Assembly: GCF_019352895.1 (NCBI RefSeq)
Contig: NZ_JAAAFX010000004.1
Location: forward strand, 1,972,245 to 2,036,244
Direction: 5' to 3'
Origin: Variovorax boronicumulans
Lineage (GTDB): Bacteria > Pseudomonadota > Gammaproteobacteria > Burkholderiales > Burkholderiaceae_C
Length of the DNA: 64,000 nucleotides
Below are positions 24,682 to 31,348 of the stretch, in pieces (position 1 is the stretch's first letter; the number at the start of each line of letters is the position of its first letter). A program made the translations under genes and the position numbers. Under the pieces are notes generated by a model. That model saw only the letters and a program-made list of their open reading frames with translations, was not told the origin of the DNA and did no database searches.

Positions 24682-26000
24682 GCGCCCACCGCTACTGGCG
24701 AGTGGTGGTGCGCGGCAGCGCGTATGGCTTCACGTTGTCGGAGTTGGCGCTGGCGTCGTCGGACACTTTGGTGGCGGGTGTGCCCGTCGCCTCCGTCGCG
24801 CCGGTGTCCGGGTCGCTTGTCAGCCTGAGCGATGGCTCGACCGCAGATGCCGTGGCATTCGATGCGCCACTCGTCTCTTTTTTCTTCGACTTGGGCGCTG
24901 CGAAGGAGGTGAACAACTTGCTGGTCGGGTCTGGCGACAGTGCCAGTCAGTTCCCCGACGGCTTCGGTCTTGCGGGGTCTGACAATGCGGCACTCTACCT
25001 GCCCGAGCGGGAGTTCTCTGGCGTCGTCTACCCCGGTCCCAATGCAGCTGTGCCGCAGGTAGACGGCAGCACCTGGAACGCCCAGAAGTCCTTCAACGCA
25101 TCGAACGTTATCGGTTTGGACCCCGCCGTGGGCTCGCCGAGCAGCTACGCGTTGGTGGCGGACGCTATCGACGCCGACGGCAGCAAGAAGCTGATCGAGT
25201 TCATTTGGGAATCGGCCAGCGGGAGCAACCAGTACTTGGGGTGGGGAGATGAGGCCTACGTCAACACCCAGCAAACCACACCACCCGGCGGCGCTGCGAA
25301 CAGCGCTTCGTACCGTCTTCAAGACGGGCAAAGGTACCGAGCCGGCAGCTTCTCCCTCTATGGCGCTGCCTACGCAGCGGGCGATGTCATCGGCATGGTG
25401 GTGGATCGCGCCGCAAACACCGTGGAGATGTTCAAGAACGGCGTCAGTCAGGGGATGTTCGAGGACGCGCTACCAACCACTGGACCCATCTTCCCAGTAG
25501 CCTTCAATACGGGCTCTGCGAGCACTGTGCGAGTGCGGATGGGAGATCCCTTTTTCCCTGTTCCGGGGGCGGCTGCCTGGGGGCCGGCAAAGCGTCTGAA
25601 ACGCCGCGGGTTTCAGGCCGTCTCGTTGCTGTTGATGGGGGAGCCTGACGTCAAAAGACAGAGCCCCTGGGACGGGTTTCGCACTTTCAACCTGAACCCC
25701 TTGACTCAATCCGGCCGGCCCTTCGACACCCCCATCGGCCGTGAGAACGGCCTGGGTGTCATCGCCAGCACGGTCAAGAAGGCGGCCGACCCGGCCAACC
25801 TGCCCCTGCGGCGCAAAGTGCGCTGCTACCGCGAGCGTGACGGTTTGCTGGTGGGCGAGACGTGGAGCGAGTTGGGCACCGGGAACTATCGCTTTGAATG
25901 GCTGCCGCTTCAGGAAAAGTACACCGTGCTGTCCTACGACCACGAGCACAACTTCCGCGCGGTCGTGGCCGACAACCTCAGCCCGTCGGTGCCGCAATGA
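24678..26000 (+). CDS. Tail-tip protein with SPRY-like domain
   Basis: This is a 440-residue protein starting at GTG 24678, overlapping the previous stop. Residues about 4-110 form a beta-sandwich with a possible sugar-binding look (HRYWRVVVRGSAYGFTLSEL). Residues about 130-265 match the SPRY concanavalin-like fold, including YAAGDVIGMVVDRAANTVEM and FKNGVSQG. The last 80 residues (KVRCYRERDGLLVGETWSE, then YTVLSYDHEHNFRAVVADN) resemble a small Ig/CNA-B-like module often placed at tail tips. The composition suggests a receptor-binding role, which is inference. Confidence 0.65.
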   Translation: MSAHRYWRVVVRGSAYGFTLSELALASSDTLVAGVPVASVAPVSGSLVSLSDGSTADAVAFDAPLVSFFFDLGAAKEVNNLLVGSGDSASQFPDGFGLAGSDNAALYLPEREFSGVVYPGPNAAVPQVDGSTWNAQKSFNASNVIGLDPAVGSPSSYALVADAIDADGSKKLIEFIWESASGSNQYLGWGDEAYVNTQQTTPPGGAANSASYRLQDGQRYRAGSFSLYGAAYAAGDVIGMVVDRAANTVEMFKNGVSQGMFEDALPTTGPIFPVAFNTGSASTVRVRMGDPFFPVPGAAAWGPAKRLKRRGFQAVSLLLMGEPDVKRQSPWDGFRTFNLNPLTQSGRPFDTPIGRENGLGVIASTVKKAADPANLPLRRKVRCYRERDGLLVGETWSELGTGNYRFEWLPLQEKYTVLSYDHEHNFRAVVADNLSPSVPQ

Positions 26001-26389
26001 GGGTGGACGTCTCCCCAGGGCACAACGTCGCTCGCCTGGCCGGCACGCTGGTGTTCATGGATGCCGGGCCCGGCAGCGCGACGATTGAGCTGTACGGCGT
26101 CGAGTTCGCGCCCGGCGAAGACCCTGGCGAGCAGCCCCTGGTCACACTGCTGCTTGCGAAGCCATCTGCCACTCTCACCGATGTGCTGACGCTGCACCAA
26201 GGCGACATCACCGGCGACTTGATCCTGCACTCTGGCATCGTGAAGACCGCGCGCTTCAAGAGCGCGACCGGTGCATGGGTGATGGACACCGACGCTGGTG
26301 AAGAAGGCGGCGACGCAGCCGTCCAACTGCCGACGACGGTGCTGCGTGCAGGTGGCCGCTGCCCGCTCAGCCTGAGCGTGATCGGGTGA
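25997..26389 (+). CDS. Small tail protein, unknown
   Basis: This 130-residue beta-rich protein starts at ATG 25997 and overlaps the previous stop by 4 bases. It contains regular strands (GTLVFMDAGPGSATIELYGV, then DLILHSGIVKTARFKSATG) and an acidic loop near TDAGEEGGDA. It is part of the tail operon and lies just before the hub-like protein. No family or function is recognised. Confidence 0.55.
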   Translation: MRVDVSPGHNVARLAGTLVFMDAGPGSATIELYGVEFAPGEDPGEQPLVTLLLAKPSATLTDVLTLHQGDITGDLILHSGIVKTARFKSATGAWVMDTDAGEEGGDAAVQLPTTVLRAGGRCPLSLSVIG

Positions 26390-26393
26390 ACGT

Positions 26394-28382
26394 GTGGCCG
26401 ATCTGCTGTTCGACCGCCCGCCCGCCATCGACGGGCAGCTCGTGTTCGGCGACACCGGCGGTGCTGCGCCGCCGGAGGGCGTGCCGTACCTGCCGAACGC
26501 GGCGCTGGTGTTCGAGCGCCCTTCAACGGCCTCGGCTGAGCTGGTCTTCGAGTTGGAGCCTGGTGACGACGGCAGCGCACCGGTCGATGTGCCCGTCGCA
26601 GTGCGGCTTGCACTGCCAGGCCCCAGCGTGGCAGTGCACGTCTCCATTGCATTTCCGGTGCGAGCTGCCGTTCGCATGCCGGCGCCGCGCGTCGCAGTCA
26701 CTGCGCGCTATGTCAGCGGCGCTGCGCGCCCTCTGGTGGGCCAGGCTCGAGCCCGCTGGCAGGATGCACAGCCAAGGGTCGAAGGAACTGCGCAAGGCTG
26801 GAAGGACGCCAAGCGCGCGCCTGTGGGGACCGAGGTGCGTGTCGAGCGCGCGGCGGCGATGCAGGCCGGCACCGGCATCCTCTGGCGCGATGCCATCCGC
26901 TTCGGGCGAAATGGTGTCGGCGGCAGGTTTCAGGATGGACTTGGAATGCAGCACGGCACCCGCAGTGCGTTCCGCGATGCTCGGCGCCTCGGCCGCGAAG
27001 GCATCAGCACCGGCTACCAGCAGGCCGTGCCGCATCGGCGCGCCGTGCGTCAGCGCTACCAGGACGGCACGCGCGGTATCGCGGGCGACCACCGTGTGCG
27101 CTTCCAAGACGCAGGCCCGCTGCCGGCGTGGATCTCGGCTCACTTCGGCAGTGGCCGCGCAGAGGGGCGAGGCTGGGCCACGCGCTTTCAGGACGGCGTG
27201 CAGCCAGATCCTGGCCGCCATGACTTCACGGTCGTGGTGCCGCCGGACGAGCCTTGCTACCTGCCGGACGCTGCGCTGTTGTTCGAGGCGGCCTGGAGGG
27301 CAGACGCCGGCCTGGTGTTCGCCTGCGACAGGCACGGCGGCGGGCCGGGTCCTGGTGCACCTCTGTTCATTCCGCTACTCAAGGTTTACATGGCTACCCA
27401 TTCACTGACTGCTGTGCTGCTCCCGAGCCTGGAGCGGCTACCGTTGATGGACGTCACACTGGAGGCAGACGCCGACAATCCGACCTGGTCGCTGTCTGGC
27501 TTCGGCCCATCAAGCCTGCTGGAGCAACTGCGGGGGGGAGCCAACGCCCCCAGGCAGATCCGCGTGACGGTCGACGGCATGCCCTGGATCTTCGCTATTG
27601 ACGGCTTCACACGGTCACGAGCGCCTGGCGAGAGGCGAGTCCAGATTCGCGGCCACAGCGTCACGTCCCTGCTCGGCGCCTCCGCGCTGCCTGCCCAGAC
27701 TTGGCTGAACGCCAACGCTCGGACTGCCCAGCAGCTCGTCGCCGAAGCGCTGGAGTTCAGCGGCGTCAACATTGGTTGGCAGATCCCGGACTGGATGGTT
27801 CCTGCGCGCGCCTGGAGCTTCAAGGGCAAGCCGCTGGCGGCCGCCGTGCGGATCGCCGAAACCGTCGGCGCTGTGCTTCAAAGCCACCCCACCGACGCGA
27901 CGCTCCAATTCTTGTCGCGCTATCCCCTGATGCCATGGGAGTGGATGGCTCCTACGACCGTACCTGACGTGTCCGTGCCGAGTGCAGTGATCACCGTCGA
28001 CAGCACGGACTATGAGGACGCGCCCGAGTGGGAGGCTGTCTATGTGAGCGGGACTACGCAGGGCATTTCTGCCCGGGTACGTCGTGCCGGCACCTCGGCA
28101 TCGGTGCTTGCCGACGATGTCATTGATGACCTGGTCACGCATGCAGATGCAGCTCGCGAGCGCGGGCGATCAGTCCTAGGCCGCGGCGGCCGGCAGGCAG
28201 GGGTCACTATCGGCATGCCCATCCTGACCGGTGGATCGCTGCCAGGCGTGCTGCGCGTCAACCAGTTGCTGGAAGTGGTCGAGCCGAGTGAGGTGTGGCG
28301 CGGCATGGTGCGCGGCGTGCGGCTCCGTGCCGGCCCTGAAGAAGTTCGGCAGACGCTGCGCGTCGAAAGGCATTTCGCATGA
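26394..28382 (+). CDS. Tail hub-like protein with a repetitive N-terminal region
   Basis: This is a 662-residue protein starting at GTG 26394. The C-terminal part (about 331-662, beginning MATHSLTAVLLPSLERLPLM) looks like a phage hub or late-control-D-like beta-barrel protein, with segments LNANARTAQQLVAEALEFSG, VDSTDYEDAPEWEAVYVSG and the closing GMVRGVRLRAGPEEVRQTL. Residues 122-270 carry eleven copies of a 14-15-residue unit centred on an aromatic followed by Q/R/K-D-A/G. Three copies of a short motif (LLFD/LVFE/LLFE followed 11-12 residues later by LVF) lie at 4-18, 38-52 and 295-309. It overlaps the next gene by 4 bases. Confidence 0.65.
   Translation: MADLLFDRPPAIDGQLVFGDTGGAAPPEGVPYLPNAALVFERPSTASAELVFELEPGDDGSAPVDVPVAVRLALPGPSVAVHVSIAFPVRAAVRMPAPRVAVTARYVSGAARPLVGQARARWQDAQPRVEGTAQGWKDAKRAPVGTEVRVERAAAMQAGTGILWRDAIRFGRNGVGGRFQDGLGMQHGTRSAFRDARRLGREGISTGYQQAVPHRRAVRQRYQDGTRGIAGDHRVRFQDAGPLPAWISAHFGSGRAEGRGWATRFQDGVQPDPGRHDFTVVVPPDEPCYLPDAALLFEAAWRADAGLVFACDRHGGGPGPGAPLFIPLLKVYMATHSLTAVLLPSLERLPLMDVTLEADADNPTWSLSGFGPSSLLEQLRGGANAPRQIRVTVDGMPWIFAIDGFTRSRAPGERRVQIRGHSVTSLLGASALPAQTWLNANARTAQQLVAEALEFSGVNIGWQIPDWMVPARAWSFKGKPLAAAVRIAETVGAVLQSHPTDATLQFLSRYPLMPWEWMAPTTVPDVSVPSAVITVDSTDYEDAPEWEAVYVSGTTQGISARVRRAGTSASVLADDVIDDLVTHADAARERGRSVLGRGGRQAGVTIGMPILTGGSLPGVLRVNQLLEVVEPSEVWRGMVRGVRLRAGPEEVRQTLRVERHFA
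26757..27203 (+). repeat. Eleven tandem 14-15-residue coding repeats
   Basis: In the hub-like protein an aromatic-(Q/R/K)-D-(A/G) core recurs with a near-constant step. Core positions are residues 122, 136, 150, 164, 179, 193, 208, 222, 237, 251 and 265, with 150 and 251 degenerate. Examples are RWQDA, GWKDA, LWRDA, RFQDG, AFRDA, RYQDG and RFQDA. The DNA itself is not strictly repetitive, so the pattern is kept at the protein level. Confidence 0.75.
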
Positions 28383-28615
28383 CCGCAAACCTATTTCAGC
28401 GCCTGCAGGAGTTGCTGGGCAGTGACGCGAGGCTGGCCGGTGACGTGGCTGTCGCTGAGGCCACAGGCATGGCGGTGGTGACATTGCCAGGCGGCGGCCA
28501 GCTCCGCGTGAACAATCCTCTGGGACTCGCCAGCGGTGCACGTGTGTACGTCCAGGGCGGCGCGATCACCGGCCCCGCGCCCGATCTGCCGTTCGTTGAG
28601 ATCGAGATCTCGTAG
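28379..28615 (+). CDS. Small conserved-looking tail-end protein
   Basis: This is a 78-residue protein overlapping the hub-like gene by 4 bases. It begins with a short helix (NLFQRLQELLGSD) followed by beta strands (AVVTLPGGGQLRVNNP, GARVYVQGGAITG). It resembles an OB-like or small beta-barrel protein. It is the last gene of the tail block. From 28616 to 28772 no gene is seen; an A8 run lies at 28624-28631. Confidence 0.55.
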   Translation: MTANLFQRLQELLGSDARLAGDVAVAEATGMAVVTLPGGGQLRVNNPLGLASGARVYVQGGAITGPAPDLPFVEIEIS

Positions 28616-28772
28616 GAGGACACGAAAAAAAAGACGGGCGACCTGGTTCGGTGCGCTAACACCTCCCCAGGACCCAACCTGCAGAACGAGCCTGCAAGCC
28701 GGCAAGGCCCGCCACCCTGTACAGAGTGCGGCCGAGCCTACCAAATTTCCAAATAGAGGAACTGGCTTGCAA

Positions 28773-28985
28773 ATGGAAGAAATACGATGCGGCGCCTGCG
28801 GCCGCAAGCTGGGCAGCGGCGTGTACACGCACCTGGTCATCAAATGCCCCCGCTGCGGGGCCCTGAACACCTTGAGAGCCACGAGCTCCTTACCTGAGCG
28901 CCCTGAGCGCCTTTCAACCGAAAGAGCGACTCATGAACCCCGCACCCATCATTCCCTGGCTCGGAGGCAAGCGCCGCCTGGCTGA
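28773..28985 (+). CDS. com: Com-like zinc-finger translational activator
   Basis: This 70-residue protein resembles Mu Com, an RNA-binding zinc-finger protein that activates translation of the modification gene mom. It carries C6-x2-C9 and C25-x2-C28, the zinc ligands, at the same relative place as in Com (62 residues). ATG 28773 is used; TTG 28767 has better spacing to GAGGA (28756-28760) and is a real alternative. The 3' end overlaps the downstream methyltransferase gene by 53 bases, as com overlaps mom. Its target is probably the hairpin at 28905-28932. Confidence 0.8.
   Translation: MEEIRCGACGRKLGSGVYTHLVIKCPRCGALNTLRATSSLPERPERLSTERATHEPRTHHSLARRQAPPG
28905..28932 (+). promoter_or_regulatory. 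RNA hairpin that hides the dam ribosome binding site
   Basis: GAG-CGC-CTTTC (28905-28915) pairs with GAAAG-GCG-CTC (28920-28932) around an AACC loop, giving 11 base pairs with two bulged A residues (28925, 28929). The ribosome binding site AAAGAG (28921-28926) lies in the 3' arm, and the stem ends at the base before ATG 28933. A second GAGCGCC just upstream (28896-28902) could pair in its place. By analogy with Mu com-mom, Com would open this structure. Confidence 0.65.
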
Positions 28986-29724
28986 CCTCCTGCTGAGCCG
29001 CTTCCCGGCGCACGGCTGCTATGTCGAGGTGTTCGCCGGAGGGGCCGCGCTGTACTTCCTGCGCCACCCCGCCGAAGTCGAGGTGATCAACGACGTGAAC
29101 GGCGACCTGGTCAACCTGTACCGGGTGGTCAAGCACCACCTGGAAGAGTTCGTCCGGCAGTTCAAGTACGCGCTGTCCAGCCGCCAGATCTTCAAGTGGA
29201 CCCAGGCCACCCCGCCCGAGGCCCTGACCGACGTGCAGCGGGCGGCGCGGTTCTTCTACCTGCAGCAGCAGGCCTTTGGCGGGCGCGTCGACGGCCAGAC
29301 CTGGGGCACTGCCACCACCGCGCCCGCCATCAACCTCCTGAGGATCGAGGAGAACCTGAGCGCTGCGCATCTGCGCCTGGCCAGCGCCTACATCGAGCAG
29401 CTCGACTGGGGGGCTTGCATGGACCGCTATGACCGGCCGCACACGCTTTTCTACCTGGACCCGCCGTACTGGCAGACTGAGGGCTACGGTGTGCCCTTCG
29501 AGTGGCCCCAGTACGACCTGATGGCCGCCAAGCTGCGCCAGCTCAAAGGCAAGGCGATCATCAGCCTCAACGACCACCCGGACATCCGGCGGTGTTTCGA
29601 GGGCTTCGACATGGAGAGCTTGGCGATCGACTACACGGTAGGCGGCGGCGCCAAGCGGGCCGAGCGGCAGGAGCTGATCATCTACAGCTGGGACCGCGCG
29701 GTGGAACCGGCGGGGCTGTTCTAG
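28933..29724 (+). CDS. dam: DNA adenine methyltransferase (Dam, D12 class)
   Basis: This is a 263-residue N6-adenine methyltransferase. It has PWLGGKRRL (residues 8-16), the AdoMet-binding VEVFAGGAAL (31-40), INDVNGDLV (52-60) and the catalytic D176-P-P-Y179. The size and motif order match the D12 class that includes Dam, so GATC is the likely target but not proven. It occupies the place of mom after com, and its start codon lies inside com behind a blocking hairpin. It would modify phage DNA late in infection to escape restriction. Its stop overlaps that of the convergent gene on CTAG. Confidence 0.88.
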   Translation: MNPAPIIPWLGGKRRLADLLLSRFPAHGCYVEVFAGGAALYFLRHPAEVEVINDVNGDLVNLYRVVKHHLEEFVRQFKYALSSRQIFKWTQATPPEALTDVQRAARFFYLQQQAFGGRVDGQTWGTATTAPAINLLRIEENLSAAHLRLASAYIEQLDWGACMDRYDRPHTLFYLDPPYWQTEGYGVPFEWPQYDLMAAKLRQLKGKAIISLNDHPDIRRCFEGFDMESLAIDYTVGGGAKRAERQELIIYSWDRAVEPAGLF

Positions 29725-30653
29725 CTTAGCTCGGGAGACGAGACGGTCGGCGCTGGGGGAGCTGCTGAGGCGATCGTATGCAGCACAGATTCGATCACCA
29801 GCGGCACGTGCAGCCCAACAAAGGAGAGAAGGGAGAAAGCCTTCAGGCTGTTCAGCCGCGTGCCGTAGTCGGAAACCTCCCCGTGCATCACTTGATGGCG
29901 GTTCAAGGCGGTGAACTTTCCGCCCGCAGCCTTGGCATCCCGTTGCATCGGGTTCAGCAGGAGGTCAAGGTCGGCGAACTTGATCAACGGCTGGAGAAGT
30001 CCACTGATCTCAGGGTCCACTGCGCTCCACTGAGCGATTTTCTCCTCCAGCGCCTCGCGGCCGGTCTTCTGGAACACCGATTTGATCTGTGCGATTTCGC
30101 TTAGTAGGCCGTCGGCCTGCGCGATAAAGACGGGGATCGACAAATATGCGCCGTCGAACAAATGTGAGAGGTGGGCATACGCCGCCGCTTCGATCGCTTG
30201 GGCGCGAGCAGGGTACTGTGCAACCAGCCGCGACTTGATGGAGTCAAAGTTGTGGGTGAAGTACTCCTCGAATACCTGGTCGACAGTGGCGGCGTCGATC
30301 GAGCCCGCAGCCGACGCCTCTAGTTTGTCAAGCAGCTTGAAAACGTCCTCGAGCGAGTCGTTCCAGCCAAAGAACCAGCCGCTGGCTGCGGCCAACTTCA
30401 TGGCGTCCCTCGATCGCTCGGGAAGCTCGTCGAGCTTCTTCTGGACACTCGGCCAGTCGACCCGGCTCAGCGCCCTTAGCGTGGGCGTCGCTGCTTCGAC
30501 GAAAGCGGCGATCGCCGGGGCCGCGGCCCTCACTATGTTTTGGATGCCCAGATATGTGGCACCCGCCATGGCCAAGACGTTGAGGATCTCCGGCTTGTGC
30601 TCATTGAAGAGTTCCCGAAGTTGTGCAGTTGTGAGCAGAGGTTTGTCCGGCAT
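29721..30653 (-). CDS. HEPN-signature protein, candidate RNase moron
   Basis: This 310-residue helical protein is the last gene before the prophage end and points opposite to the late genes. Near the C-terminus it has L-N-R252-H-Q-V-M-H257-G followed by SDYGTRLNSLKAFSLLSF. R-x4-H with a polar residue after the arginine is the catalytic signature of HEPN ribonucleases, which are common in toxin and abortive-infection systems. SIPVFIAQADGLLSE (173-187) looks like a second conserved block. The start is ATG 30653; a GACCCG/CGGGTC hairpin (30659-30677) lies just upstream and no ribosome binding site is clear. Base composition is less GC-rich than the tail genes. Family and activity are inferred from the motif; no function is established. 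Confidence 0.6.
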   Translation of the reverse strand: MPDKPLLTTAQLRELFNEHKPEILNVLAMAGATYLGIQNIVRAAAPAIAAFVEAATPTLRALSRVDWPSVQKKLDELPERSRDAMKLAAASGWFFGWNDSLEDVFKLLDKLEASAAGSIDAATVDQVFEEYFTHNFDSIKSRLVAQYPARAQAIEAAAYAHLSHLFDGAYLSIPVFIAQADGLLSEIAQIKSVFQKTGREALEEKIAQWSAVDPEISGLLQPLIKFADLDLLLNPMQRDAKAAGGKFTALNRHQVMHGEVSDYGTRLNSLKAFSLLSFVGLHVPLVIESVLHTIASAAPPAPTVSSPELS

Positions 30654-30708
30654 GTCGAGACCCGTCGAAGTCGGGTCAGTATGCCTACGGTAATTCTGTT
30701 GCTCCTGG

Positions 30709-30770
30709 AGTAACGTGCAGGCGAGTGAGTTATCGCACGCTGACGGCGTTACTTATCGCGCCGCGCTTCA
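30709..30770. other. Prophage right end with likely transposase-binding repeats
   Basis: Read inward on the minus strand, the end starts TGAAGCGCGGCGCGATAAG. Mu's right end starts TGAAGCGGCGCACGA, so the match is close. On the plus strand TTATCGC recurs at 30730-30736 and 30753-30759, 23 bases apart, and AGTAACG/CGTTACT forms an inverted pair across the inner part. The next five bases (30771-30775, CGTGC) should be the target duplication and should also precede the left end. Confidence 0.6.
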
Positions 30771-30826
30771 CGTGCTATCCCGTCCGACGCCGAGCCTGCA
30801 CCGCGGAGGCCGTGAAGAGACGGTTC

Positions 30827-31249
30827 TCAATCCTGCATGCGGTCGTATTCGCTCTGGGCGCGTTCGAGTTCGGGGCCGTAGCTCAGCGCCCACGCGTAGA
30901 GCGCTGCAAACGGCTGCTGCAGCGAACGGCCCAGCGGCGTGATCGTGTACTCGACGCCCACCGGCTTGGTGGGCAGCACCTCGCGCCGGACCAGGCCGTT
31001 GCGTTCCAGGCGCTTGAGCGCATCGGCGAGCGCCTTGTGCGTGATGACGTCGAGCCGGCGCAGGATCTCGTTGAAGCGCGACGGCTTCTCGCACAGCACC
31101 GTCAGGATCAGCACCGACCATTTGTTGGCGATGTGCTCCAGGATCGGCCGCGTCTTGCGCGCATCGATCAGCGCGACGTCGGCGACCTCCTGCTTCGCCG
31201 GGCTGGACCTGGTGGCCTTGACGGCGGGTGGGGCGGTGGCACGGGGCAT
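30827..31249 (-). CDS. HxlR-family transcriptional regulator
   Basis: This is a 140-residue winged-helix protein of the HxlR type. The core IANKWSVLILTVLCEKPSRF, RRLDVITHKALADALKRLER and VEYTITPLGRSL are the family landmarks. It is transcribed away from an SDR gene, sharing a 99-base control region with a palindrome at 31264-31303, so it probably represses that gene and itself. HxlR proteins often sense electrophiles or redox stress through cysteines; one cysteine (in LCEKP) is present. The prophage end lies 57 bases beyond its stop and does not disrupt it. Confidence 0.85.
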   Translation of the reverse strand: MPRATAPPAVKATRSSPAKQEVADVALIDARKTRPILEHIANKWSVLILTVLCEKPSRFNEILRRLDVITHKALADALKRLERNGLVRREVLPTKPVGVEYTITPLGRSLQQPFAALYAWALSYGPELERAQSEYDRMQD

Positions 31250-31263
31250 CGGTCTACTCCTTG

Positions 31264-31303
31264 ATATCTACGCTAAATATAGTGCGTAATTGACCGTAGA
31301 TAT
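31264..31303. promoter_or_regulatory. Candidate HxlR operator
   Basis: ATATCTACG (31264-31272) and CGTAGATAT (31295-31303) form perfect 9-base arms 22 bases apart in the region between the HxlR and SDR genes. It is an AT-rich patch in otherwise GC-rich DNA, as expected for the shared divergent promoter. Confidence 0.5.
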
Positions 31304-31348
31304 AGGATCTATACCATCGTCTCCATCAATTTCAGATGGAGTCTTCAG

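Larger units (their letters stand above)
1..30770. mobile_element. Transposable Mu-type prophage, left end outside the window
   Basis: Gene order shows a transposable phage: leftward early genes facing a repressor, then a rightward lysis-head-tail block, then a com-dam pair at the right end. Head genes resemble phage Mu gp27, gp28, gp29, gp30, G and I in order. The tail lacks a sheath and has a long tape measure, so the particle is probably siphovirus-like. The leftward early region next to the repressor recalls the BcepMu arrangement. The right end is placed at 30770, where the inward-read sequence starts TGAAGCG as in Mu and carries spaced repeats. The transposase genes and left end would lie before base 1. 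Confidence 0.9.

Noticed and set aside
26386..27408. A 340-residue plus-strand frame overlapping the hub-like gene
   Set aside because: It is a shifted frame of the repeat region, Arg/Ser/Cys-rich, and the frame starting at 26394 gives the recognisable protein.
28564..28609. Four GATC sites within 46 bases upstream of com, like the methylation-controlled mom promoter of Mu
   Set aside because: GATC is common throughout this DNA and these sites lie in coding sequence. No OxyR-type site or promoter could be shown, so control by methylation is not claimed.
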